Of a stretch of 64,000 nt of DNA, positions 44,040 to 52,430 are shown in pieces (within the stretch, counting starts at the first letter, position 1; every line of letters begins with the position of its first letter). Both the position numbers and the translations under genes were made by a program. The DNA is from Williamsia faeni (GTDB lineage Bacteria; Actinomycetota; Actinomycetes; Mycobacteriales; Mycobacteriaceae). The notes below the pieces were generated by a model. The model was given only the letters and a program-made list of their open reading frames with translations. It was not told the origin of the DNA and made no database searches. The stretch spans positions 1 to 64,000 of the forward strand of contig QJJF01000004.1 in assembly GCA_003202005.1 (NCBI GenBank). Direction: 5' to 3'.

Positions 44040-46597
44040 TGCGACGGTTGCGTGCCGGATGGACATCCTTCCGGCGCATCCACCTCGCCGCGTTGATCTC
44101 CGATCGGGGCCGGACGCTGCTCAGCGTGATCGGGGTTGCGATCGGGGTGACGGTCGTCCTCGGTGTCCTGATCCTCAAGTCCGAACTCGTCCGCCCGTTC
44201 GATTCGTTTGGCCCGTCGCTCACTCACGCCGCCGACGCCGGGGTGGTCGAGGTGACGCCGAACGTCAGTGGCCGTTTGCCGATCGAGACGGTCAACCGGC
44301 TGGACGACGAGGTGGCGGGCGCTCAGGCCGTCATTCCGATCGTCGCCGGGTTGACACCCGTGGCCGGCGACGGCGGCTCACACGGATTTTTTCTGCTCGG
44401 TGGGTCGTGCCAGATCGAGCTGCTGATCGGCCCGTTCGACTGCGAGCAGCGTGCCCGCGAGGTCACCCCGGCAGACGGTCCGGGCGTGCCACTCGCGATG
44501 CCCACGGCCATTGCCGAGCGGCATGACCTGCAGCTCGGTGACGAATTGCGGATCCCGGGCCTGCCTCCGGGGTCGGCGCACCTCGGATCGACCTTCCCGG
44601 AGTTCGAGCGCGTCGAGGGCATCAACGACGGCTACGTGGTGGTGGCCCCGTCCTCGGACATTGCCGCGGGCTTGTTCTCCACGCCTGGTTACGTCACGGC
44701 CGCGTTCGTGGTCCCGACACCGGGCGTGGATATCGCAGCCGACGTCGACCGAGCCATCGCCGGCGTCGCGACGGCAGGCCCGCCCCGTCCGCACCTGCCG
44801 GCCATCTTCGAGAACAGCATGCAGAGTCTCAACCTCGTCGCGCTGGCCGGAATCATCGTCGGCGTCCTCATCGCCGTGAACACCATCCTGCTGGCCGTGG
44901 AGGATCGGCGAGCGGTGATGGGGACCATCGGCGCGATCGGCGCCAAACCCGTCGGGTTGTTCGGCGGGATGCTCGGCGAAGGCGCGGTCGTGGGCCTCGT
45001 CGGGGGTTTGTTGGGGGTTCCGAGCGGATTTCTGTTCGGGATGTATCTGGTGGACAGATTCGGGCAGTCCATGTTGACCGGGTCCGGCGGCGCCATCACC
45101 GCGCATTTCACGCCGGACCTGATCCTGATCGGAGCCATTGCCGGGATCCTCTGCGGAATACTTGCGATGATCGGGCCGGCCATCAGGCTGGTTCGCGACG
45201 GACCCCTGGCGTCGATGGCGAGCGTCGGTGGAGTGCAGCGCGCCCGGAGTATCCCGTTGTGGCCGCTGCTCGTCGGGGCGGTCCTGCTGGCGGGGGCCGT
45301 CGTCGTGCTGAAGATCTTCGAGCGCGGGTCGCTGCCGCTGAACGTGGGTGTCAACGGCATGACGGTGGCGTTGTGCGGGGTGGTGTTGGTGACGGTGTGG
45401 GTCGCTCCACGTGCCGCCGGGCTGGCGATCGCGTTGCTGACGATTGCCCGTCCCGCGGTCGGGCGGCTGCTCGGAGCCGAATTTCGGCGCTACACACTGA
45501 TGTTCGCGATGTCCGCGGCTCTGCTCGCCGAGGGCACCAGCTTTGCCATCGGCTCGCACAGCATGCAACTCCTCGGCACCGAGCAGGTTGCCGAGCAAAA
45601 GGCTGACCGACTGCCGGCAGCGTTGTTGATCGCCCCTCAATCGGTGCTCGACCAGCGGGACGGCGCGATTTCCGACTCCACATTCGAGTCGGTGACCGGC
45701 GCCGCTGACGGGCGCAGCGTGTCGTCCCGCCGCCGATCGACGATCTCGTCAGGGACGTTGTCGCGACTGGTCGTCGGTGTCACGCCGGGTGACTGGTACA
45801 GCCAGGCGTTGTATGAGCCGGCCGAAGGCGGGGACAAGCTGTGGCAGGGATTAAGGGACGGGGAGATCGGCCTGAGCGAGATCGCTGCCGCCCGGCTCGA
45901 TGTTGCGGTGGGCGACACCGTCGAGCTGCCGACCGTCGAAGGACGAAAGCAGTACCGGGTGGCCGGGACCTTTCATCCACGGATGATCAACGACGCAGCA
46001 GTGGGAGACATCGTCCTCGTATCCGATTCTCTGGCGCGTTCGGATTGGGCTGCCGTCCGCGACCAGGTGGCGGTGGCCTATCCGTCCTCCGCCGAAGCGA
46101 CCGCCCACCGTGACGATTACCTCGCCCTCGGCGCCGGATTGTGGGTGTACGACAACGACGAGTGGCGATCGGCGGCCACCACCGGAATCACCCGCTTCCT
46201 GGAGCCGTTGACGCTCGCGGGGTACGTGGTGATGATCGCCGCCGGATTGAGCGTGCTGAACGTGTTCGTGCTGGGACTTGTCCAACGCAGGCGTGAACGC
46301 GCGGTGTTGAGGGCAATCGGGATGACGTCCGGGCAGGAGCAGGGCGTGATCATTGTCAACGCCGCGCTGCTCGGTGTACTGGTCGCCGCGGTCGCTGTGC
46401 TCGGAGGTATGGGTCTCACCTATCTCTGGTCGCTGGGCTCACCGGTCTACTACGGCATCAAGATCGAATGGGGTGTCTTGTACCCGTCGCTGCTGACCGG
46501 AGTGGCAGCCGTATTCCTACTCGTCGCGACTGCTGCGGTGTACCCCGTGATTCATTCGCGGCGGCTGGAGGCGGTCGAGGTGCTACGAGAGAGTTGA
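44036..46597 (+). CDS. FtsX-like ABC permease
   Basis: An 853-aa membrane protein with a duplicated layout: TM1 (LLSVIGVAIGVTVVLGVLIL), a large extracytoplasmic domain (about 55-265), three helices with FtsX-type core (LVALAGIIVGVLIAVNTILLAVEDRRAVMGTI), two middle helices, then a second TM, loop (about 495-700) and final three helices (VMIAAGLSVLNVFVLGLVQRRRE). This is the 10-helix MacB-like/DUF214 pattern. It works with the ATPase upstream. No dedicated neighbour suggests the cargo; the BAHD-like gene is on the other strand. Confidence 0.9.
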   Translation: MMRRLRAGWTSFRRIHLAALISDRGRTLLSVIGVAIGVTVVLGVLILKSELVRPFDSFGPSLTHAADAGVVEVTPNVSGRLPIETVNRLDDEVAGAQAVIPIVAGLTPVAGDGGSHGFFLLGGSCQIELLIGPFDCEQRAREVTPADGPGVPLAMPTAIAERHDLQLGDELRIPGLPPGSAHLGSTFPEFERVEGINDGYVVVAPSSDIAAGLFSTPGYVTAAFVVPTPGVDIAADVDRAIAGVATAGPPRPHLPAIFENSMQSLNLVALAGIIVGVLIAVNTILLAVEDRRAVMGTIGAIGAKPVGLFGGMLGEGAVVGLVGGLLGVPSGFLFGMYLVDRFGQSMLTGSGGAITAHFTPDLILIGAIAGILCGILAMIGPAIRLVRDGPLASMASVGGVQRARSIPLWPLLVGAVLLAGAVVVLKIFERGSLPLNVGVNGMTVALCGVVLVTVWVAPRAAGLAIALLTIARPAVGRLLGAEFRRYTLMFAMSAALLAEGTSFAIGSHSMQLLGTEQVAEQKADRLPAALLIAPQSVLDQRDGAISDSTFESVTGAADGRSVSSRRRSTISSGTLSRLVVGVTPGDWYSQALYEPAEGGDKLWQGLRDGEIGLSEIAAARLDVAVGDTVELPTVEGRKQYRVAGTFHPRMINDAAVGDIVLVSDSLARSDWAAVRDQVAVAYPSSAEATAHRDDYLALGAGLWVYDNDEWRSAATTGITRFLEPLTLAGYVVMIAAGLSVLNVFVLGLVQRRRERAVLRAIGMTSGQEQGVIIVNAALLGVLVAAVAVLGGMGLTYLWSLGSPVYYGIKIEWGVLYPSLLTGVAAVFLLVATAAVYPVIHSRRLEAVEVLRES

Positions 46598-46631
46598 CGA
46601 CACGAGCGAGGTGGCCAGGGAACGGCAGCCG

Positions 46632-47951
46632 TCAGCCGTGAATCTCCCGGTGCAACCCTGGAATGTCGTCGCCCCCGCGCCGGAACCGGTGCATGTGTTC
46701 CCGAGTCGCGGGGCTGGACGTGGCCTCGATTTCCTTGGGCGGCAAGGCCATTTGGAAGACCAGTCCGCGGCCATCCGCCCCGTCCAGCAGGGCACCGAGC
46801 CCGGCAACGGGCAACTTCAGCAACGCCGTGTAATAGAACGGGAAGGTGCCCTCGAACTGGAGGCGGTACACGCCGAAGCCGCTCTGGTTCGAGACAAGCG
46901 GGTTCCACTGGGCCGGATCAAAGGCCGTGGAGACACAGCGAGCGGCCCGCCATGGACCGGCAGCGTCCAGGAACTGCTGGTTGATACGCATGTCGCAGTG
47001 TTCGTCGGCAAAGTGGTCCACGATGTGGCGCAGGCGTTCGGCAATGGAACTCGCGGCCTCTCCTCGCCGCAGTTCCAGACTCAGCGTCGTGAGGATATTG
47101 CCGATCAGCAGCGGATCGAGGCCACAACGAGTCCGCGCATTCACGGCGATGGCGAGGGTGCGACGATCCACCGCGGGATCCGCCTCCATCAGCGCCTCGC
47201 AGACGTGCGCGCACACAACGTCGTTCGCAGACAAGCGCTTCCCGTTCCCGTAGGCCTCGCGCATGCGAATGATTTCGTCGTCTCCGAAGTACAGACTCAG
47301 AGTTCGCTGCTTGCGCGCATCCTTTGCCAGGTACAGCGCGCTTCGTGCAAGCTCCGCAAGCCCGAGAGTTCGCACCCCGGGCTCCCGCGCGCCATCGGCA
47401 GGTAGATGCTCATCGAGGTAGGCAGCGCGGTCTTCGACGATCAACGGTTCAGCGAGTGGCTCGCCGGCCGCGGCGGCGGTCCATGCGTTCATGAAAACCA
47501 TGAACGTCTGCATGTCGCCGATCGCGTGGTGCCACGAGAAACCGATCGCGGTCGCATCGTCTGCAAGATGCGTGACACGGACCTTGCACAATGGGCCCCG
47601 ACCCCATCGGGCCGTGGCTCCGTTCACCGGGTCGATGAGCCACAGTCCACCCTCGTCCGTTGCGGAACGGATGGCGTCAGCGAGCGTGCGGTCGGACGAC
47701 ATAGACGTGAAGGGCACACCCTGCCCCTCGCAGCGGATTCGCATCGTGCCGCCGGCAAAGGTCATTCGCCCCGCGAAGACCGGAACATTCGTGAGCGCCT
47801 GCGCAAACGCATCGCCGAGCGCCGTGACGTCGAGATGCCGCTTGAAGAAAAAGACGAGGTGGATCGCCAGGTTGGCGACAATCGCGTCGCCGACATTGCA
47901 GCGGACGTCAAGCCTCTGTACGTCCAGTGGCTTGATCAGCTGGGTCGGCAC
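46632..47951 (-). CDS. BAHD-like acyltransferase
   Basis: A 439-aa protein of the CoA-dependent transferase superfamily that includes BAHD and condensation domains. The catalytic HHxxxD appears as WHHAIGDM near residue 145 and the second BAHD landmark DFGWG as NQSGFGVYRLQF near 364; VPVFAGRM near 56 matches the family strand. The protein is of full BAHD length, unlike WS/DGAT enzymes, which have other C-terminal text. Bacterial members are rare and acylate alcohols or amines. GTG start at 47951. The hypothetical gene 22 bp upstream is in the same operon. Substrate unknown. Confidence 0.75.
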   Translation of the reverse strand: MPTQLIKPLDVQRLDVRCNVGDAIVANLAIHLVFFFKRHLDVTALGDAFAQALTNVPVFAGRMTFAGGTMRIRCEGQGVPFTSMSSDRTLADAIRSATDEGGLWLIDPVNGATARWGRGPLCKVRVTHLADDATAIGFSWHHAIGDMQTFMVFMNAWTAAAAGEPLAEPLIVEDRAAYLDEHLPADGAREPGVRTLGLAELARSALYLAKDARKQRTLSLYFGDDEIIRMREAYGNGKRLSANDVVCAHVCEALMEADPAVDRRTLAIAVNARTRCGLDPLLIGNILTTLSLELRRGEAASSIAERLRHIVDHFADEHCDMRINQQFLDAAGPWRAARCVSTAFDPAQWNPLVSNQSGFGVYRLQFEGTFPFYYTALLKLPVAGLGALLDGADGRGLVFQMALPPKEIEATSSPATREHMHRFRRGGDDIPGLHREIHG

Positions 47952-47972
47952 GGCGAGTTCCGGGACGATTCT

Positions 47973-48464
47973 TCACGCAGCGGTGGGGTACACCCGCTGC
48001 GACATCACCGGCGCAAACCACACCCGCGAGAGGTCGATACCGGCATCGCGGGTGGTTTCGAAAGGCACCAGGTTGTGGTCGACGCCGCCCGGTGACCAGT
48101 GTTCGTGCAGGTCTTCGACGGCAAAGATGAATGGCAGCCAGTCCGTCATCTCCACGGCGCGGGTGAAGCCACCGGCGATGGCCCAAGGTCTGTCTTCTTC
48201 GTTGTAGGCGAAGAAGTGGTCGCCGTAGGCAGGGCTGACGCCATCGCCGACCAGAGCGGTGAGTACAAACCAGTCGGCCGACTCCAGCACCTGTTCGGAC
48301 GCGATGTCGCGGGCCAGTGTGTAGTGGTGATCAACCGAGGCGAGGGCGGCGTCTTCTTCGAAGAACACCTCGGCCTGGCTGATGTCGAGTCCGGTGCCGA
48401 CCAGAGCGTGGTCAGGCATACCGAGAACAAAATAGGCGCTTTGCGGTGTGACACCAGGTCCCAT
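47973..48464 (-). CDS. Hypothetical protein, 163 aa
   Basis: The product starts MGPGVTPQSAYFVLGMPDHALVG and is rich in Asp, Val and aromatic residues (ADWFVLTALVGDGVSPAYGDHFFAYNEED, then MTDWLPFIFAVEDLHEHWSPGG). There is no signal peptide or membrane helix. I do not recognise a family. It precedes the BAHD-like acyltransferase by 22 bp on the same strand, so a shared role is possible. ATG at 48464 is the first plausible start. Confidence 0.6.
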   Translation of the reverse strand: MGPGVTPQSAYFVLGMPDHALVGTGLDISQAEVFFEEDAALASVDHHYTLARDIASEQVLESADWFVLTALVGDGVSPAYGDHFFAYNEEDRPWAIAGGFTRAVEMTDWLPFIFAVEDLHEHWSPGGVDHNLVPFETTRDAGIDLSRVWFAPVMSQRVYPTAA

Positions 48465-48561
48465 GACGGCATTGTGCCAGTGCTGTCGGTCGTCCGTCGG
48501 AAACCGCGCGGGTTGGCCCGGGTCGAATTGCCGCCGATGTGGTCACACCTAGGATTGCGGC

Positions 48562-48948
48562 ATGTCCTCAGTGCAGATCAACGGACCGGAAAACGGTCAT
48601 ACCCGCAGCGCGACGACGGCACCCGGAAGTCTTGTCTTCACCGCCGGCGCCGCCCCGATCGACGAGAACGGCGTCACGGTCGCACCGGGGAATGTCAGCG
48701 AACAGGCCCGTCGGTGCATGAAGAACCTGGAAGACGCACTCGCCGAGGCCGGGGCGTCTCTCACCGATGTCGCGAAGGTCACCGTGTTTGTGGCCGAACA
48801 CCTCCAGGCCGACCTCGTCGTCGCGTGGGATGTCGTCACGGCCGCGTTCGGCGATCACAAACCGGCCGGCAGCCTGCTGGGGGTGTCGGTGTTGGCCTAC
48901 GACAACCAACTCGTCGAGATCGAAGCCGTGGCGGCGATCGCGCCCTGA
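48562..48948 (+). CDS. RidA (YjgF/YER057c) family enamine/imine deaminase
   Basis: A 128-aa trimeric RidA-type protein that removes reactive enamines from PLP enzymes. Family text: GSLVFTAGAAPIDENG near 23, QARRCMKNLEDALAEAGASLTDVAKVTVFV near 48 and LLGVSVLAYDNQLVEIEAVA at the end. The Arg of canonical RidA (near 105, usually R in PAR) is not obvious, as this is a longer-branch subgroup (KPAGSLLGV). It overlaps the next gene by one base (TGATG), so both are co-translated. Confidence 0.85.
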   Translation: MSSVQINGPENGHTRSATTAPGSLVFTAGAAPIDENGVTVAPGNVSEQARRCMKNLEDALAEAGASLTDVAKVTVFVAEHLQADLVVAWDVVTAAFGDHKPAGSLLGVSVLAYDNQLVEIEAVAAIAP

Positions 48949-50135
48949 TGAATCGGCCGGCGATCAGCACCGAGCAGCGGCGCGCGCGGCTACTGCGCCG
49001 GCATCGCCTGGTGGCGGACGAGTACGCGGATACCCCGGAACAGGTCGCGGAGGCTGTCATCGGCCTGCACGCGACCACACCCTCGACGGTGTTCTTGTCG
49101 GCGTGGGCGCGGATGGAGGCCTTCGAGGTCGCCGACCTCGAGCGGGCCCTGTACACCGATCGGACGCTGGTCAAACAGTTGGCGATGCGGCGGACGCTGT
49201 TCGTGTTTCCCCGGCCGGCACTCGTCGACGCTGTCAGTGCCGTCGGCCCGCGGGTGGCGGCGAGTGAGCGCACGAACATGCTTCGTGATCTGCGCCGAAG
49301 TGAGGATTTCCCCGATCCGGAGGGCTGGATCGTGCAGGCGCGGGCCGCCGTCGCCGGGGCCTTGACCGGTGGCCGCTGCGCCTCGTCGACGGAGTTGCGC
49401 AACGAGTTGCCCGAGTTGTCCGGGTCGATCCACTACGGGGCGGGCAGGTCCTGGGGCGGGGTTACGTCGATGGGTCCGCGGGTGCTCAGCCACATGTGTG
49501 CGTCCGGAGCCATCGTCCGCGGACCGAACGACGGTAACTGGCTACGGTCACGGCCGCGCTGGACATCGATGTCCGATTGGCTGGGGGCTCCGCTGGAACT
49601 GACCGATGTCGCCGGCGGGCACCGGGCGCTGATCGAACGCTGGCTACGACGGTTCGGGCCGGGGACCGAGACCGACATCGTCTGGTGGCTGGGATCGACC
49701 AAAACTGCCGTCCGCAAAGCGCTTTCGGAACTCGAAGTGGTCGAGGTCGATCTTGACGACGAATCGGTCGGGTACGTCATGGCCGACGATCTCGAGCCGC
49801 TCGAACCCGCGCCGCCCACGGCGCTGTTGCTGCCCGAACTCGACCCCACCCTGATGGGCTGGAAACAGCGGGACTGGTATCTCGGACCGCACGGTTCACA
49901 CCTGTTCGACAGCAACGGCAACGGCGGACAGACGGTCTGGTGGGACGGGCGGGCCGTGGGTGGCTGGTATCAACGGGCGGACGGGTCCGTGGGCGTTCAC
50001 ATGCTGGAGAAGGTCGGTCGACCGGCCGCCAAGGCAATCCGGGAGCGGGCCGATGAGTTGTCATCCTGGCTGGGTGATGCCAGACCCAAACCCGGCTACC
50101 CCGCACCATTTCACAAGGTTCTGCCTGGCGGTTAA
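48948..50135 (+). CDS. Winged-helix DNA-binding protein (HTH_42 / AlkZ-like)
   Basis: A 395-aa protein of the HTH_42 group, which includes the E. coli YcaQ and Streptomyces AlkZ DNA glycosylases that remove alkylated or crosslinked bases. Landmarks: VIGLHATTPSTVFLSAWARM near 39, LAMRRTLFVFP near 78, a winged helix near 215-265 and LDPTLMGWKQRDWYLGPHG near 312. The glycosylase signature QxQ (or QxD) is not seen at the usual N-terminal strand, where GLHATT stands, so activity is uncertain. The right part is duplicated at 51630-52351. Overlaps ridA by one base. Confidence 0.82.
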   Translation: MNRPAISTEQRRARLLRRHRLVADEYADTPEQVAEAVIGLHATTPSTVFLSAWARMEAFEVADLERALYTDRTLVKQLAMRRTLFVFPRPALVDAVSAVGPRVAASERTNMLRDLRRSEDFPDPEGWIVQARAAVAGALTGGRCASSTELRNELPELSGSIHYGAGRSWGGVTSMGPRVLSHMCASGAIVRGPNDGNWLRSRPRWTSMSDWLGAPLELTDVAGGHRALIERWLRRFGPGTETDIVWWLGSTKTAVRKALSELEVVEVDLDDESVGYVMADDLEPLEPAPPTALLLPELDPTLMGWKQRDWYLGPHGSHLFDSNGNGGQTVWWDGRAVGGWYQRADGSVGVHMLEKVGRPAAKAIRERADELSSWLGDARPKPGYPAPFHKVLPGG

Positions 50136-50144
50136 CAGCGAGTG

Positions 50145-50185
50145 CCACATCACCGCGGGCTGCAAGCAGAACCGCGGTGATGTGG
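50145..50185. terminator. Strong hairpin terminator after the winged-helix gene
   Basis: CCACATCACCGCGG (50145-50158) pairs perfectly with CCGCGGTGATGTGG (50172-50185) around a 13-base loop, between the convergent winged-helix and secreted-protein-1 genes. The matching place in the right copy has a different but also paired sequence. Confidence 0.88.
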
Positions 50186-50197
50186 TGATCGGTTCGG

Positions 50198-50938
50198 CTA
50201 ACTCGAACCGGCCGGGAGGGGTTCGAAGTCCCACCTCGCGCAGCCGTATCTGACGTCGTCGGCTTTACCGGCTAGTGGCGAACTCTGCTTGTTGTCGACG
50301 AGTACGCCGTATGCGGTGACCTGTGCATCAGGGTTCGCTTTTGCGATATCTGCGAGTGTCGCGAACTTCGCCATGTCTGCTGGGAGCCCCGCGATGTTGC
50401 GCGTCGACCACCACTGGCCGAGGGCCAGATCGTCGCTGTCGGCCCAGTCGTCCAACCCTACGTTGCCGTTACTTTCCGGCTGCCACACAAGCGTGGTGAA
50501 TCCGTACCGATCGTCGTCGTCCCGATCCGCCCCACGGAGGCGCAGCTGGAATGTGGTCGGCCCTTGGTGCTCGAACCCGAGGCTGTTGCGGCCGAGCAGG
50601 TCGGACAACGGAGTGTCGATTCCCGCATGGAAAAGGTTCGACTGTGTGCCCGGCTCTGCGCTGAGATTCAGATACCCATTTCCTCTCCCCCCGGAACCCT
50701 CGACATACGTCGGCGCCGTCGCTTCGAGCTGTTGCCAGCCCCACTCCAGGACCGGGAGCGGATAGACGTTCGTGTGAACACACGGAAAGCCGGGCGGAAG
50801 CAGCGTGATCGGGTCGACACTGCCACCGGAGCTGCCGTCGCCGGGCGCCGCCGAGGCCGGCGCGGTGAATGCGACAGAGGCTGCGACCGCCGTCGCGGCC
50901 GCCACGGCGGCGATCGATCGGAAGTACTTGTGAACCAT
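50198..50938 (-). CDS. Secreted beta-rich protein, family member 1
   Basis: A 246-aa exported protein with a clear Sec signal (MVHKYFRSIAAVAAATAVAA, cleavage after ASAAP near 31). The mature domain begins DPITLLPPGFPCVHTNVYPLPVLEWGW and ends DDVRYGCARWDFEP; its two cysteines probably pair and tie both ends together. Shared with member 2 (52431-53144), signal and ends are nearly identical while the centre differs strongly. RBS AAGGGG lies 6 bp before the ATG. Likely a surface or secreted beta-sandwich; a binding role is only suggested by fold impression. It lies near phoPR. Confidence 0.75.
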   Translation of the reverse strand: MVHKYFRSIAAVAAATAVAASVAFTAPASAAPGDGSSGGSVDPITLLPPGFPCVHTNVYPLPVLEWGWQQLEATAPTYVEGSGGRGNGYLNLSAEPGTQSNLFHAGIDTPLSDLLGRNSLGFEHQGPTTFQLRLRGADRDDDDRYGFTTLVWQPESNGNVGLDDWADSDDLALGQWWSTRNIAGLPADMAKFATLADIAKANPDAQVTAYGVLVDNKQSSPLAGKADDVRYGCARWDFEPLPAGSS

Positions 50939-51292
50939 GGTTTACCCCTTGACTTCGACTGATGAGTGAATAGTGATGCGCTGCAACATAATTCGATCAT
51001 GCACCAGACTGCCGATCCCACGGCGCGCTGTCTCGGGGAAATACGATCGGTGCCGTCGAACGGACGGTCCAACTCGATCGCCGAGCGATCCCGTTGGCCA
51101 ACTATCCGCCAATTGCACTTACTATTGGTTTACTGCAGGGCGGGTCCGTATGCAGTTCAGATTACAATCTGTTACCGTTTCGTGATCTGAAATTTCGATC
51201 GGGGAGCGGACTGATTGGGTAGCCATTTCCATCACGCGAAGATCTCGAAGTGACGCTTCCTCGCTTGCGCGGTATTGTTCGGATGGCTGCAG

Positions 51293-51363
51293 TGGCGAGC
51301 GACGGAAATTCGAACCCGTGTGAATGGCTTTGCAGGCCCGCGCTGGACCGCTCAGCCACGCGC
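51293..51363 (-). pseudogene. tRNA-Cys pseudogene
   Basis: Aligns along its length with the intact tRNA-Cys at 53679-53752, keeps GCCTGCAAAGCC around the GCA anticodon and the TTCGAA loop, but the T arm has an inserted base (ACGGG...TTCCGT), the D arm is changed and the acceptor pairs poorly. It should not give a working tRNA. Confidence 0.7.
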
Positions 51364-51458
51364 GCTTGATCTGTGAACAGTTCCCTCCGGTGCGGAATGC
51401 GGTCGAGGTTTGCGACCACGGTGATCCGAACCCAGGGCAATTCTTCCGAGCTCATTCC

Positions 51459-51562
51459 TTCCGAAAAGCAAGCCTGCCGAAAAAGCAAGTCATTCGAAAT
51501 TAAGTCTGCGCGAATAGTAAGCTTTTCGAAAGTGCACCTTCGAAATGTGTCATTCGAAATAG
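51459..51562. repeat. AT-rich 13-17-bp quasi-repeats, left copy
   Basis: About seven imperfect units with core TNCGAAA or TCGAAA follow each other: for example TTCCGAAAAGCAAGCC, TGCCGAAAAAGCAAGT, CATTCGAAATTAAGT, TTTTCGAAAGTGCAC. The composition is clearly lower in GC than the surroundings. The same type of array stands before phoP at 53836-53974. Confidence 0.6.
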
Positions 51563-51629
51563 ATGACGGTTGACAGCAGCCTCCCGACTTGCCGGCAGTA
51601 AGCGAAGCAACATCACCAAGGTCGATGGG

Positions 51630-52351
51630 GTTGCGCAAGGAGTTGCCCGAACTGTCGGGTCGGTGCGTACGAGGAGGGCACCTCCTGGGCCGCGGTGACG
51701 ACGATGGGTCCGCGGGTGCTCAGTCATATGTGTGCGTCCGGAGCGATCGTCCGCGGACCGAACGACGGCAACTGGCTACGGTCACGGCCGCGCTGGACGT
51801 CGATGTCCGATTGGCTGGGGGCTCCGCTGGAGCTGAGCGATGTCGCCGGCGGGCACCGGGCGCTGATCGAACGCTGGCTTCGACGGTTCGGGCCCGGGAC
51901 CGAGACCGACATCGTCTGGTGGCTGGGATTGACCAAAACTGCCGTCCGCAAAGCGCTTTCGGAACTCGAAGTGGTCGAGGTCGATCTCGATGACGAATCG
52001 GTCGGGTACGTCATGGCCGACGATCTCGAGCCGCTCGAACCCGCGCCGCCCACGGCGTTGCTCCTACCCGAACTCGATCCCACCCTGATGGGTTGGAAAC
52101 AGCGGGACTGGGCCGCATGGTTCACACCTGTTCGACAGCAACGGCAACGGTCTGGTGGGACGGGCGGGCCGTGGGTGGCTGGTATCAACGGGCGGACGGG
52201 TCCGTGGGTGTGCACATGCTGGAGAAGGTCGCGCGACCTGCGGTCAAGGGCGATCCATGAGCGGGCCGATGAATTGTCGTCCTGGTTGGGTGACGCCAGA
52301 CCCAAGCCTGGCTACCCGGCGCCGTTTCACAAGGTTCTGCCCGGCGGTTGA
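51630..52351 (+). pseudogene. Truncated, frameshifted copy of the winged-helix gene
   Basis: Matches codons from about 150 to the end of the gene at 48948-50135 with about 96% base identity over long parts, but the first 149 codons are missing and there is a 2-bp loss near 51670. Near 52107-52165 two deletions (8 and 11 bp) shift the frame, and a 1-bp insertion near 52235 restores it, so the last 30 codons read normally again (HERADELSSWLGDARPKPGY). An ATG at 51695 opens a 218-codon frame, but half the fold is absent, so a working protein is unlikely. Confidence 0.85.
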
Positions 52352-52382
52352 CGTGGTGGACGGAGGGTGCCGGTCAACACGC

Positions 52383-52412
52383 CACCGCAGGTCTGCACGC
52401 AGACCCGCGGTG
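52383..52412. terminator. Hairpin between winged-helix relic and secreted protein 2
   Basis: CACCGC and GGTCTGC pair with GCAGACC and GCGGTG, with one unpaired base on each side and a very small loop. It occupies the place of the 50145-50185 terminator in the left copy but has changed in sequence while keeping pairing. Confidence 0.6.
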
Positions 52413-52430
52413 ATGTTGTGATCGGTTCGG

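Larger units (their letters stand above)
49394..51629. repeat. Tandem duplication, left copy (about 2.24 kb)
   Basis: Starts inside the winged-helix gene at GTTGCGCAACGAG and ends just before the same sequence recurs at 51630. It holds the winged-helix 3' half, terminator, secreted protein 1, a decayed tRNA-Cys, AT-rich quasi-repeats and a decayed PhoP-box-like site. The order is the same in the right copy. Confidence 0.85.
50939..51629. other. Gene-free part of the left duplication copy
   Basis: Holds no convincing gene. From left to right: promoter region of secreted protein 1 (minus strand), a stretch matching 53330-53520, a tRNA-Cys relic (51293-51363), an AT-rich run of 13-17-bp quasi-repeats (51459-51562), and a PhoP-box-like remnant TGACAGC-N4-TCCCGAC (51571-51588). 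It matches the corresponding region before phoP with many substitutions and lacks about 150 bp present in the right copy. Confidence 0.7.

Noticed and set aside
48562-48948. RidA as a component of a toxin or defence pair with the winged-helix gene
   Set aside because: The one-base overlap only shows co-translation; no toxin motif or known defence neighbour is present.
51162-51638. Minus-strand frame of about 158 codons in the AT-rich part of the left copy
   Set aside because: Covers a tRNA relic and quasi-repeats, has no homology to known proteins and is not kept in the right copy.
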